Source: Candidatus Latescibacter anaerobius SCGC AAA252-E07
GTDB taxonomy: Bacteria; Latescibacterota; Latescibacteria; Latescibacterales; Latescibacteraceae
DNA length: 23,746 nt
Assembly (NCBI GenBank): GCA_000403035.1
Contig: AQSL01000122.1
Coordinates: forward strand, 1 to 23,746
Reading direction: 5' to 3'
A model generated the notes under the pieces. That model did no database searches. It saw only the letters and a list, made by a program, of their open reading frames with translations, and was not told the DNA's origin. Both the position numbers and the translations under genes were made by a program. Below are positions 16,205-23,746 of the stretch, one piece after another (the first letter of the stretch is position 1; each line of letters starts with the position of its first letter).

Positions 16205-17011
16205 TTATCCTTTTATTTCAGACGATTTGAAATAGCATTGTTTACATTTGATGCAATTATGTGAATCCACATCTTCCGGATGCACGATATGAACCGGACA
16301 TTCTTTTAAATAGTAACCTTTACCGGTTGACTGTTTTTCAGTCGGAGGATGGACAAAAACGGAAATGCGGTTGAAAAGTCCTAAAAGAGCACCGAGAGGA
16401 CAACCCATACGGCAAAACGGCCGTCTGATGATAATCGATAGATATATCATACCCATAAGAATGCCCACCTTAAACCAGAACCACCAGCCAACCATGTCCA
16501 ATATTGTGCTTTTGCTGCTGAAAATGTCAGGCGAACCGAAATGAGATTCAATCAATGCATCCGATACAATCGGAATTCCCGCCTCAAGAGTGCCGGCAGG
16601 ACAAAGCGTGCAGAAAAAAGGTTCTTTCACAATAGGTGTAATAATAAGGACGAGCACGAGTAAAGAAGCATATTTCCCATATCCTGTCCACACCGGCAAA
16701 GAGTATTTTTTTCTTGAAATTTTACCGAGTAAATCCTGAAAAAACCCGAAAGGGCATACATGACTGCAGTAAAAACGTCCGGCAGTAAGGGCAAAAAATC
16801 CTGTTACTCCCAGTGCAAGAAATGGAATCGATCCGATAATGATAAAATGCTGTATTGTTCCTATCGGACAGGCTCCCTGTGCAAGCGGGCAGGCATAGCA
16901 GTTGAGAACGGGCACGGTCAGGAAGGCAAAATGATTGGGCCCGATAAAGGGTATATTAAAGATCAGTACCCCGGTAATTTGCCACCATATCCTGTTAATT
17001 TTCCCCTTCAT
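16205..17011 (-). CDS. NapH/YccM-like 4Fe-4S membrane protein
   Basis: This is a 268-residue polytopic membrane protein with about five hydrophobic helices and many cysteine motifs: CYACPLAQGACPIG (residues 38-51), CSHVCPFGFFQDLLGKI, CTLCPAGTLEAGIP, CRMGCPLGALLGLFNRIS, and a C-terminal CIKCKQC. The CxxxCP-G pattern defines the NapH/MauN/YccM-type membrane ferredoxins that pass electrons between the quinone pool or cytosol and periplasmic redox partners. One C-terminal cluster motif appears incomplete (ECPVHIVHP, then CIKCKQC), so it may carry a single terminal cluster. It starts 3 bases after the CXXC microprotein and follows the thioredoxin lipoprotein, so it probably supplies reductant to that thioredoxin across the membrane. 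That role is inference. Confidence 0.82.
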   Translation of the reverse strand: MKGKINRIWWQITGVLIFNIPFIGPNHFAFLTVPVLNCYACPLAQGACPIGTIQHFIIIGSIPFLALGVTGFFALTAGRFYCSHVCPFGFFQDLLGKISRKKYSLPVWTGYGKYASLLVLVLIITPIVKEPFFCTLCPAGTLEAGIPIVSDALIESHFGSPDIFSSKSTILDMVGWWFWFKVGILMGMIYLSIIIRRPFCRMGCPLGALLGLFNRISVFVHPPTEKQSTGKGYYLKECPVHIVHPEDVDSHNCIKCKQCYFKSSEIKG

Positions 17012-17014
17012 AAA

Positions 17015-17140
17015 CTATTTTATCCCTATACAGGAAAAACAGAGCAGGGTGGCATTTGAAATAATATCCCAGAATTCTTCTCTCATTATACCGGCTGTTA
17101 CAAAAGCGATAAAAAGGATAAAAAGGGATATTTTTATCAT
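17015..17140 (-). CDS. CD1871A-like CXXC membrane microprotein
   Basis: This 41-residue frame reads MIKISLFILFIAFVTAGIMR, then EEFWDIISNATLLCFSCIGIK. One membrane helix is followed by an amphipathic stretch and a C-terminal CFSCIGIK. The layout matches the CD1871A family of CXXC-motif microproteins, whose C-terminus is like CLECIGIG and which accompany thioredoxin and 4Fe-4S genes in clostridia (recalled from family knowledge). It lies 38 bases after the thioredoxin stop and 3 bases before the 4Fe-4S start, in the same direction, which makes a fortuitous frame unlikely. The ATG lacks a Shine-Dalgarno. An in-frame GTG at 17164 would add eight residues (MVNPKLRL) with basic topology and is a real alternative start. 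Confidence 0.72.
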   Translation of the reverse strand: MIKISLFILFIAFVTAGIMREEFWDIISNATLLCFSCIGIK

Positions 17141-17178
17141 CAAACGTAATTTAGGGTTTACCACGGTCAAAATTCCGT

Positions 17179-17787
17179 TTATGAATTTGACTCCACATAT
17201 TCCTGAAAATCAACTTTATCCAAATAGAGTTCATTTTTCATATAATCAAGGATTTTACTGAACTTTTCTTTCGGAATGTATCCGGGAATCACGGTAACCG
17301 GTTCGCTTTTCTTGTCTATGAAAACATAGGATGGCAGGCCGGTCACTCCGAAAGCTCCTGCCATTTGCCTGAACGTCATGGTTTTATCCTTAAAAGTCCC
17401 CGTTGTTTTTGTATCTTGTGTGTCGATCCGGATTGTGATCCAGTCTTCATCAAAAATCTTCTGTATTTCAGGATTTGAAAACGTTTTTTCATCCATGACA
17501 TCACACCATTTACACCAGTCTGCATAAAAATCAACCAGCACCGGCTTTTTCTCTTTTTTCGCTGCCGCCATTCCCTGGTTCCAGTCATGATACCAGCCTT
17601 TTTCATCTCTGGAATCAACAATTAATTCTGCGGTTTCAGTCTGTTGTGCTTCGGAGTTTTTATATGCAGTTTCAGTCTGTTGTGCTTCGGAGTTCTGTTC
17701 CGCAGTGGCCGTTTCATCATTTTTACCGCAGGCGAATATAAGTGCAAAAACCGCCAGAAATATCAGAAAAAAATTGAATAGTTTCAT
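17179..17787 (-). CDS. Thioredoxin-fold lipoprotein
   Basis: The start is the ATG at 17787, because GAAGGGATTTAGA precedes it. Two further in-frame ATGs upstream would bury the signal peptide. MKLFNFFLIFLAVFALIFAC is a lipoprotein signal with lipidation at Cys20. A low-complexity linker rich in Q, T, E and A follows, encoded by a 36-bp tandem repeat. Then comes a thioredoxin fold: KPVLVDFYADWCKWCDVMDEK with the redox pair WCKWC near residues 89-93, and the cis-proline loop GLPSYVFID. The fold resembles DsbD C-terminal or SoxW-type thioredoxins. It should act as a periplasmic thiol reductase tethered to a membrane. It heads a three-gene unit with the CXXC microprotein and the 4Fe-4S protein. 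Confidence 0.87.
   Translation of the reverse strand: MKLFNFFLIFLAVFALIFACGKNDETATAEQNSEAQQTETAYKNSEAQQTETAELIVDSRDEKGWYHDWNQGMAAAKKEKKPVLVDFYADWCKWCDVMDEKTFSNPEIQKIFDEDWITIRIDTQDTKTTGTFKDKTMTFRQMAGAFGVTGLPSYVFIDKKSEPVTVIPGYIPKEKFSKILDYMKNELYLDKVDFQEYVESNS
17630..17701 (-). repeat. 36-bp tandem repeat within the lipoprotein linker
   Basis: Two adjacent 36-bp units (17630-17665 and 17666-17701) encode NSEAQQTETAYK and a near-identical copy. They differ at only a few bases, mostly at the end of the unit. The start of a third, diverged unit can be seen at 17702. The repeat keeps the reading frame and lengthens the flexible tether between the lipid anchor and the thioredoxin domain. Confidence 0.9.
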
Positions 17788-17864
17788 TCTAAATCCCTTC
17801 ATAATAAATGTATGCAAATAATATATACCTTATTAAACGAAAATAGCAAATAGATGTTTCAAAT

Positions 17865-17870
17865 ATTATA
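17865..17870 (-). promoter_or_regulatory. Candidate -10 box of the redox operon
   Basis: A perfect TATAAT on the minus strand lies 78 bases upstream of the thioredoxin ATG. The -35 position is only AT-rich. An alternative pair in the same region, TTGTCA with TATATT 16 bases downstream, is also plausible. This 158-bp gap is the only non-coding space between the heptose and redox operons. Confidence 0.35.
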
Positions 17871-17975
17871 GTGTTATAGTAAATATAATATATTAAAATG
17901 CGTTGACAAGAAACTTTTTCTCCATAGCGCTTTAGAACGAGTAATAATGAACCTTTAACTTTGAAGTGAAAACAT

Positions 17976-18554
17976 CTATTTGGTAAAGGTTTCCCTGATC
18001 ACTATGTCGGCGGCTTCAAGAATGTGTTCCGCGCGAAAATCACAGGGGATTGTCTCCATGTGAGAATTGTTTTCACCGGATTGGTTGTCAATTAAGATGC
18101 CACGCATGTTTGCAGAGTATGCCGCTTCCATGTCACGAGGTGCATCACCGATGAAAAAAGTTTGTGAAAGATCGATCTCATAGTCTTTCGCTGCCTTAAG
18201 AAGCATTCCCGGTTTCGGTTTACGGCAGGAACAGCCATCAGATTTCTGGTGCGGGCAGTGGTATACTCGCACTATCTTTCCCCCTGAATCAAGGATTGTA
18301 GCGAGCATATAATCATGTATCGCCGCAAGCTCGTCCTCCGTTATTATACCTCTGGAAATGCACGACTGATTGGTTACTACAATGATGCCAAAACCGGCAT
18401 CGGTAAGCTTCTTTATTCCCTCGAGCGCATGGGGCGCCCATTCCCATTCTTCGATTGACCTGACGAAATCGCCGCGTTCAACATTTATGACTCCGTCACG
18501 ATCCAGAAAAACAAAAAGTCTATGATGTTTATGCGGCGTTTGTTCTTCAGTCAT
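17976..18554 (-). CDS. gmhB: D-glycero-D-manno-heptose 1,7-bisphosphate 7-phosphatase
   Basis: This HAD-superfamily phosphatase removes the 7-phosphate from heptose 1,7-bisphosphate in the cytosol during ADP-heptose synthesis for the LPS core. The nucleophile motif is FLDRDGVIN (Asp18, Asp20). VVTNQSCISRG supplies motif II, and FFIGDAPRDMEAA holds the acidic motif IV. The zinc loop CPHQKSDGCSCRKPKPGML is the GmhB hallmark that separates it from histidinol phosphatase relatives. The length of 192 residues is normal. The ATG lies one base after the hldE stop codon, so translational coupling is likely. hldE next door supplies its substrate. Confidence 0.93.
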   Translation of the reverse strand: MTEEQTPHKHHRLFVFLDRDGVINVERGDFVRSIEEWEWAPHALEGIKKLTDAGFGIIVVTNQSCISRGIITEDELAAIHDYMLATILDSGGKIVRVYHCPHQKSDGCSCRKPKPGMLLKAAKDYEIDLSQTFFIGDAPRDMEAAYSANMRGILIDNQSGENNSHMETIPCDFRAEHILEAADIVIRETFTK

Positions 18555-18555
18555 A

Positions 18556-19992
18556 TCAGTTATTTTTTTTAATACGGTTTATTATGCTTGTTGTAGAAAC
18601 ATTATCTACAAGAGATATGAGTCTGATCTTACCGCCGTAGGATTCGACAATATCATGCCCTACGACTTTTTCCTTTGAATAGTCTGATCCTTTTACAAGG
18701 ACATCCGGGCGTATTTCTTTTATGAGGTTTATGGGGGTATCATCATCGAAAAGAATAACGAAATCAATACTTTCCAGAGCTGCCAGCAGGTGGCTGCGTT
18801 CTTCCTGAGGAAGGATAGGTCTTTTGTTACCTTTCAGCGCCCGAACAGAGCGGTCGGTATTGAGGCCGACAACAAGTACATCTCCAAGCCCACGTGCTTC
18901 GTTCAGAAAGGTAATGTGGCCAACATGGAGAAGGTCAAAACAGCCGTTTGTAAAGACAATTTTTTTGTCTGATTTTTTAAGCTCGTTCATACGTCCGAGA
19001 AGAGTTTCCAGGTCGACAATTTTGTCCGAAGCCGATAACCCAAATGCATAATCCATTATTTCCTCAGGAGTTGCGGCTGCTGTCTGGTGTTTGCCGACAA
19101 CAATACCTGCCGTAATATTTGCCAGATAACACGCATCGGTAAGCGATGTTCCGCAAGCAACTGCCGCTGCTAATGTGGCGATAACCGTATCTCCGGCACC
19201 GGTGACATCGTAAACCTCTCTTGTTCGTGCATGAATGTGATACATTGGAGCGTTTTTCTCGATAATGGCCATGCCATCAGGGCCTAAAGTTATCAGCAGG
19301 TTTGAAATATCGAACGCTTTCATTAATGCACGCGCCGGTTTTTCGATTTCCTCCGGTGAAAGGTTAACGATTCCCGCAGCTTGGGATAATTCCGAAAGAT
19401 TCGGGGTAACAATATACGTATTCGTATATTTCCCCAGATCCGAGGATTTCGGGTCTACAATAACACATTTACCCGCATCAGTGAGATTTTTTACCAGACC
19501 GTTCGTTACCGTTCCCTTTGCATAATCCGAAATAATGACAACATTTTCCGGTGCTTGCAGAATAGTTTCGATAAGCTGTTTTTCGACTGAATATTCAATT
19601 TCGGCGGTCGTTTCCTTGTCTACCCGCAGGACCTGATTGCCACGGGAAATCAAACGTGTTTTACGGGTGGTCGGACGTCCCTTTACCGTTATAATTCCGC
19701 TGTCATCGACTCCGGATTCACCTATCAGCTTACGGAATTGTTTACCCTCAGGATCATCCCCGACAACGCTGAAAAGATGCACCCGGGCTCCAAGAGAGGT
19801 GATATTAACCGCAACATTTGCAGCGCCTCCGGGAACATATCTTCTCTCATGCTCGTTAATGATAGGTTCGGGAGCTTCCGGGCTGATACGTTCCGAATCC
19901 CCGATAATGTATTCATCGAGCATAACATCCCCGACAACAATAACCGATATCGATGCTATGTCATCAAGAAGGTTTGCCAGCCGTTTTCGCAC
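18556..19992 (-). CDS. hldE: Bifunctional heptose 7-phosphate kinase / heptose 1-phosphate adenylyltransferase
   Basis: A 478-residue two-domain enzyme. Residues 1-315 are a PfkB/ribokinase-type kinase (VVGDVMLDEYIIGDSERISPE, PGGAANVAVNI, and the anion-hole motif DVTGAGDTVIATLAA near residue 266). Residues 340-478 are a nucleotidyltransferase (FTNGCFDLLHVGHITFLNEA, GLNTDRSVRALKG). It phosphorylates heptose 7-phosphate at C1 and later adenylylates heptose 1-phosphate, with GmhB acting between the two steps. Translation begins at a GTG directly abutting the upstream TAA, with AAGGA inside the previous gene, so the three genes are tightly coupled. No gmhA (sedoheptulose 7-phosphate isomerase) is present in the window. 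Confidence 0.95.
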   Translation of the reverse strand: MRKRLANLLDDIASISVIVVGDVMLDEYIIGDSERISPEAPEPIINEHERRYVPGGAANVAVNITSLGARVHLFSVVGDDPEGKQFRKLIGESGVDDSGIITVKGRPTTRKTRLISRGNQVLRVDKETTAEIEYSVEKQLIETILQAPENVVIISDYAKGTVTNGLVKNLTDAGKCVIVDPKSSDLGKYTNTYIVTPNLSELSQAAGIVNLSPEEIEKPARALMKAFDISNLLITLGPDGMAIIEKNAPMYHIHARTREVYDVTGAGDTVIATLAAAVACGTSLTDACYLANITAGIVVGKHQTAAATPEEIMDYAFGLSASDKIVDLETLLGRMNELKKSDKKIVFTNGCFDLLHVGHITFLNEARGLGDVLVVGLNTDRSVRALKGNKRPILPQEERSHLLAALESIDFVILFDDDTPINLIKEIRPDVLVKGSDYSKEKVVGHDIVESYGGKIRLISLVDNVSTTSIINRIKKNN

Positions 19993-20922
19993 TTACATTC
20001 TTTCCTTTTCAATAATGATCGATGATGCAAGAAGCGGCAGCATTATCTCGTGCTGTCCGATCAGATTATAAGCCTGTGCTCCGGTGAGTCCGGGACGTTT
20101 GAGAACATTTTCCGCGGGTCTGTAGTGATGAATCATATCCATATTAACAGTCGTGAAATTGTACACTTTATGTCCCATATTTCTCGCTGCCGAAAGAGTC
20201 TTTAAAAATACTTCCGGGAGTACAACCGCGGAACCGAGGTTTATATAAACACCTCCCTCAAGCCGTGCTATGTGGTCGGTATATTTTTTAAGGTCGATGA
20301 AAGTGGCTTTACCGAGCACTGCGCCGTCCGCATTAGGAAAAACATGTATCGTATCCGTCCCTATGGCTATATGTACCGTTACATCAATATCGAGTCTCTC
20401 CCCGGCAGCCTGAATACTGATATCATTGTGAGGGAAGCCGGAATTGTATATGAACTTGCCGACAGATTCACCGGCGCCAATGTTCTCACTGATACCTGAT
20501 TCCATAGTATCGTTAAGCATCTTACCGGTTTCTTCCACCATGCCGAAAGAACCGTCCTGAAGAGTATGAGCTACATCCTCGGATGTTTCTCCAATATACG
20601 ACAGCTCAAAATCGTGAAGGGATCCTGCACCGTTCATTGCAACACAGGTGAGAATACCGCTTTCCATGAGATCGATGATTATACGGCTCAGCCCGCATTT
20701 TATCGGATGGGCACCCATCGCCAGGATAACCTCTTTGCCCTCACTGGACGCTCTGGCAATAGCACGTGCCGTAAGTTTTATATCCTCTCCTCCGAGAATA
20801 CGAGGGAGAGAATCATAAAAATCTATGAAGGTCTCGCCATGAGGTACATTCCCCAATTGGGAAACATTTACTTTATGTTTCCTTTTTTTTATAGATATTG
20901 TTTTAATCTTTGAAAAGTCCAA
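19993..20922 (-). CDS. Conserved protein of unknown function heading the heptose operon
   Basis: A 309-residue soluble protein with no signal peptide. It starts at TTG, with AGAGGGAG about 10 bases upstream. An ATG 8 bases further upstream is out of frame. The sequence has alternating beta/alpha character and glycine-rich turns (EVILAMGAHPIKCGL, MESGILTCVAMNGAGSLHDFE, GGVYINLGSAVVLPEVFLK). The layout, with ESGI.. followed by a G-A-G loop, is faintly like deoxyhypusine-synthase-type NAD-binding folds, but I cannot confirm that. Invariant-looking histidines (NSGFPHND, VTVHIAIGTDTIH, MIHHYRP) suggest a metal or sugar-phosphate site. It abuts hldE with no gap, so a role in heptose or other sugar-phosphate metabolism is inferred from context only. 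Confidence 0.75.
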   Translation of the reverse strand: MDFSKIKTISIKKRKHKVNVSQLGNVPHGETFIDFYDSLPRILGGEDIKLTARAIARASSEGKEVILAMGAHPIKCGLSRIIIDLMESGILTCVAMNGAGSLHDFELSYIGETSEDVAHTLQDGSFGMVEETGKMLNDTMESGISENIGAGESVGKFIYNSGFPHNDISIQAAGERLDIDVTVHIAIGTDTIHVFPNADGAVLGKATFIDLKKYTDHIARLEGGVYINLGSAVVLPEVFLKTLSAARNMGHKVYNFTTVNMDMIHHYRPAENVLKRPGLTGAQAYNLIGQHEIMLPLLASSIIIEKERM

Positions 20923-21273
20923 ATTTTCATCACTCCCTCTATAAATGTTAGGTACAAGGTTATTGGCTTAAAATAATACCCCAGCCTTTGCTATGCAATA
21001 ATCAATAACCGGTTGATCCGTATTTTTTTATTCGAATTTATCGAAGCAGTTGATAATAAACGAGCTATCAGTTTTTGCAAACAGCTAAAAAAACCACCAT
21101 GCCGATCTTTTCTATAAATCAATTCATGCAATACATATATGGCATCACCATGAGTTGTTTGCTTGATACATATTCAATAGTGAGACTGAAAACCGAAAGG
21201 TGATTGTTGATAGCCAGGCTTTGCATGTTCGAACAATGGTTCTAAATTAATTAATTTCATATGTTTTATGTAT
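20923..21273. other. Non-coding region upstream of the heptose operon
   Basis: This gene-free region of 351 bases must contain the heptose-operon promoter on the minus strand and the 3' end of the TIM-barrel transcript. TTGCAT and TATTAT occur on the minus strand, but their 14-base spacing is too short to call. No strong terminator hairpin was found. Confidence 0.4.
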
Positions 21274-22332
21274 TCACCGGTATATTTTAACACCTACCTT
21301 TGCCGCAGTATCTTCTATGTACTTCTTTGCTCCGGCGTATTCTTCATCGGGAATATGTTCGATGAGCAGTGTAATGGTGTTGCTGAGACGGCTTAATCTT
21401 ACCAGATATGTTTCATAATTCAATATGCCTTTACCGGGCGCAACTTCAGTGAGATAAATCGACATTTTATGGAGACAAAGGGTATCTTTGGCATGTGAAG
21501 CGATAATAGTATCACCTAAAAGGTCGAACGACTCATTGATGAGTTCCGTGGTTCTGAAATAATTCCCGATGTAAATCATGTTTACCGGATCGATACAGAC
21601 CTGCAGGCGCGGATCGGCACATTCCTCTACAATCTGTAAAAGCGCCCTGGGATTGTTCATGGCGGTCATGTTAGTAGGTTCAACTGCAAGTTTGACTTTC
21701 ATTCCCGATGTATCCTTGAGAATCTTTTTCATAGCGTTTACAGAAGCTTTCCATGTTTTCCATGTCCAGTTATCCTTATGGGCAGACATTGCTCTGTCAT
21801 AGCCGGCAGCACCTGTATGAGTGGTAACCATCGGACATCCGACTCTTTCCGCTGCTTCGCATGATTCGACAGTATACCGGTACACTTTCTCGCGTTCAAT
21901 TGGATCGTAGTGAATATTGCTTCCGGTGGTATGCATGTCGAAAAAGGTTACATCATACTTCTTGAGAGCCGTATGGAGTTCCTTAATTTCTGCATCGGTT
22001 GCAGTTAGCCAGGGACTTGTCCTGATGGATGAGTTGGTAGATGTATAACCCATATCCCTGACCCGCTTAATAATTTCGGTTATACTTTCTTTTCCTTCCC
22101 TCGTGTAATTCAATGTGGTTTTGCTTCCCCATGATGCAAGACGGACCGTTGTCGGTCCGGGGGTCAGGTCACGTTCGAGGTCTTCCGGCGGGCTCCAGGG
22201 GTACAGAAACGGAGGATGCGTCGACTCTTGAGACGCTGCATGTGTAGATTTTGAGGATACCGCGCCAATCATCAAACCTGTGGAAACCGCACCTGTTTTT
22301 AATGCCGTTCGCCTCGATATGCTTGTTGACAT
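21274..22332 (-). CDS. Tat-exported xylose-isomerase-like sugar isomerase/epimerase
   Basis: The 352-residue protein begins with a twin-arginine signal (SRRTALKTGAVSTGLMIGAV). The rest is an AP-endonuclease-2/xylose-isomerase-like TIM barrel. Likely divalent-metal ligands at the strand ends are Glu in LAVEPTNM (near residue 217), Asp in VCIDPVNM (near 247), His in IASHAKDT (near 279) and Glu in LLIEHIPD (near 325), the expected E-D-H-E set. HTGAAGYDRA and FFDMHTTG line the barrel mouth. It probably isomerises or epimerises a sugar in the periplasm. The substrate is unknown. The start is backed by GGGAGAGTTTTC. The DUF362 lipoprotein gene lies about 195 bp upstream in the same direction. Confidence 0.85.
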   Translation of the reverse strand: MSTSISRRTALKTGAVSTGLMIGAVSSKSTHAASQESTHPPFLYPWSPPEDLERDLTPGPTTVRLASWGSKTTLNYTREGKESITEIIKRVRDMGYTSTNSSIRTSPWLTATDAEIKELHTALKKYDVTFFDMHTTGSNIHYDPIEREKVYRYTVESCEAAERVGCPMVTTHTGAAGYDRAMSAHKDNWTWKTWKASVNAMKKILKDTSGMKVKLAVEPTNMTAMNNPRALLQIVEECADPRLQVCIDPVNMIYIGNYFRTTELINESFDLLGDTIIASHAKDTLCLHKMSIYLTEVAPGKGILNYETYLVRLSRLSNTITLLIEHIPDEEYAGAKKYIEDTAAKVGVKIYR

Positions 22333-22526
22333 GAAAACTCTCCCTGTATCGATTCATGGTTAGGTTTATCAATAATTATTTTTATAAATAGTACAAAAAC
22401 TTTCTTTTCACTGTTTTTTACGGGAAAATATAAGTTTAATGTATAAGGTATTCCATAGGTAAAGTGTTCATTCTATCGCCAGAGATACCGTGTAGTATCC
22501 TGTTCATCGTGGTACAATAGGTATCT

Positions 22527-23624
22527 TCAATTTTGCATGATGAGCTCATCTTTCCATTTGAGCTGTTTTTCAATGTTATCGCGAAGTTTGTACTTGATTA
22601 TATGTTCCTTTATGTCCGGCCCAATGATTTTGATCTTGGGAAGGTTTGCCTGTCCCAGTTCACCGGTTGCGCAGTAATTCAGATATCCCACATCTTCAAA
22701 CGGAATACCCATTAATTCGGTACCGATTCGGTCAACTGAAAGAAAATCCGGTCCCGCAAGCGCTATCCTGTGGTCTAAAGGTGTGCCATGCGCCGGACCG
22801 TTTCCTTCCACACATTCAAAACCGTCAAGTACGGCAAAATCGGGACGGACTTTCTGCGCCAAAAGAAATATATTGAAATTGATAAGTTTCGGTGTTTTTC
22901 CCCCGGCATGCATCTTTGCCTTTTCGTTTACCTTCAATCGGGGGATTTTTATTGGCGCGCCCATAACCACATTCTTTAAGGTAAGCGTAACAACGACGCT
23001 GTTATGTGTTTTCAGGCGTGTGAGTGAGATAACATAGTTATTGGGATCAAGCAGGGTGTTAATAACGCGGATTTTGACAGGATACAGATTGTTATCCAGT
23101 ATCCAGTGATATGTTGTTGGCTCGTTATTCATTTCAACGATTTTGACATTGTATTCATTTTCGAGAGTCTTATAACCGTATACTTCATCCCACCTGGGAG
23201 CCCCCGGGTTTTGAACGGCCGATTCTGCCACGATAATGTTCCGGTCGGTCATGGGCTTCAGAAAATCCAGTACCGCTCGTACTGCATCGGGGTGAGTGAC
23301 CATAAGCAGTTTACCCTCCTGGCCGACACAATTGAGTTTAATAACAATCTGTTTCCCCTGTATACCTTCACGGATTTCTTTTTCAAACGGTTTTAACACG
23401 GTTGTAATATTGTCTCTTCTGTCATTTCCTTTTGTAAATGCGACACGGCTTTTACCGGGGTTGGCCGAGAATGTTTTCTGAAGTTTCGGCCCGTTCCCGA
23501 AATGTGATGAGCATCCGCTCAATCCAATCATTCCGAGCATCATACCGGCTGAACCCGCACACATTTCCTTTATAAAATCACGTCTTCCTCCGGGTAATTT
23601 ACTGTATTTCATAATAGTATCCAT
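22527..23624 (-). CDS. Tat-exported DUF362 lipoprotein
   Basis: The start is taken at the ATG at 23624, which places AAGAGG 8 bases upstream. An in-frame ATG at 23630 is only 2 bases from it. The signal carries both a twin-arginine motif (GRRDFIKEM) and a lipobox (IGLSGC), so the protein is probably a Tat-dependent lipoprotein. The mature part matches DUF362, a family of unknown function: ITTVLKPFEKEI, GKQIVIKLNCVGQ, HPDAVRAVLDFLK, VAESAVQNPG, ISLTRLKTHNSVVVTLTLKNVVMGAP and DFAVLDGFECVEGNGPAHGTP. No ferredoxin-type cysteine cluster follows, unlike some DUF362 proteins. One copy of the 95-bp repeat covers its upstream region. Confidence 0.83.
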   Translation of the reverse strand: MDTIMKYSKLPGGRRDFIKEMCAGSAGMMLGMIGLSGCSSHFGNGPKLQKTFSANPGKSRVAFTKGNDRRDNITTVLKPFEKEIREGIQGKQIVIKLNCVGQEGKLLMVTHPDAVRAVLDFLKPMTDRNIIVAESAVQNPGAPRWDEVYGYKTLENEYNVKIVEMNNEPTTYHWILDNNLYPVKIRVINTLLDPNNYVISLTRLKTHNSVVVTLTLKNVVMGAPIKIPRLKVNEKAKMHAGGKTPKLINFNIFLLAQKVRPDFAVLDGFECVEGNGPAHGTPLDHRIALAGPDFLSVDRIGTELMGIPFEDVGYLNYCATGELGQANLPKIKIIGPDIKEHIIKYKLRDNIEKQLKWKDELIMQN

Positions 23625-23651
23625 AATCATTACCTCTTACATTGTCGTTTC

Positions 23652-23746
23652 CTTTGGTATGATGAGTAATGTCAATAATTCTTGAAAAGAATCAACCGTA
23701 AGATTCGATCCATCCGGAAACATCTTTAAGAATCAGCAATCTGCTC
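23652..23746 (-). repeat. 95-bp perfect inverted repeat, copy 2, at the window edge
   Basis: This is the reverse complement of 16102-16196 with no mismatch. It ends at the last base of the window, so the true repeat may be longer. On the minus strand it forms the upstream region of the DUF362 gene, ending 28 bases before the preferred start codon. The TTGACA it contains could serve as a -35 element, though no good -10 follows at the right distance. This copy therefore looks like the functional context. Confidence 0.95.

Noticed and set aside
22460..22530. AGATACC/GGTATCT inverted repeat after the DUF362 gene
   Set aside because: A 7-bp stem with a loop of about 30 bases and no U-tract is too weak to call as a terminator.
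1..23746. CRISPR arrays, rRNA genes or a recognisable riboswitch
   Set aside because: No regularly spaced repeats with unique spacers, no rRNA signature segments and no known riboswitch core were seen on either strand.

Overview
The window looks like a contig from an uncultured Gram-negative bacterium, most likely of the FCB superphylum or a related candidate phylum (Latescibacterota or KSB1 style). The reasons are a FlgD-like/Por-type C-terminal sorting domain, a CBM9-like secreted protein, a 1003-residue probable outer-membrane protein, several twin-arginine (Tat) secreted sugar-enzyme homologues, a DUF4159 protein and heptose (LPS core) genes. The phylum is inferred from gene content only.

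Layout. (1) 1-630 is non-coding apart from a decayed IS5/IS1182-like transposase. (2) 631-10119 is an envelope block, all on the minus strand. In transcription order it holds a 1003-aa probable beta-barrel protein, a TonB-like N-terminus joined to DUF4159, a 633-aa protein with a Por-type sorting domain, a CBM9-PKD secreted protein and a Tat-exported Gfo/Idh/MocA homologue. (3) 10120-14290 is a patchwork: a 12-bp tandem repeat, an ISL3 transposase remnant, tRNA-Asn, an AT-rich Bacteroidetes-like glycosyltransferase, an attC-like palindrome, a tmRNA T-arm scar, a ParB/KorB-type HTH gene and an IS21 IstA remnant. (4) 14294-15979 encodes a periplasmic four-cupin protein made by internal duplication. 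(5) 16205-17787 (minus) is a compact redox unit: a thioredoxin lipoprotein, a roughly 41-49 aa CXXC membrane microprotein, and a NapH/YccM-like 4Fe-4S membrane protein. (6) 17976-20922 (minus) is a tightly packed heptose operon: an unknown protein, hldE and gmhB. (7) 21274-23624 (minus) holds two Tat-exported proteins, a xylose-isomerase-like TIM barrel and a DUF362 lipoprotein.

How the genes fit together. Most are devoted to the cell envelope: surface and outer-membrane proteins, LPS heptose supply, periplasmic thiol redox, and exported sugar-enzyme homologues. A perfect 95-bp inverted repeat (16102-16196 and 23652-23746) brackets the redox, heptose and Tat genes. Because it runs into the window edge it may mark an inversion, a mobile repeat or an assembly break. 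The most interesting functional candidates are the three-gene redox unit with its microprotein and the pairing of the barrel protein with TonB-DUF4159.
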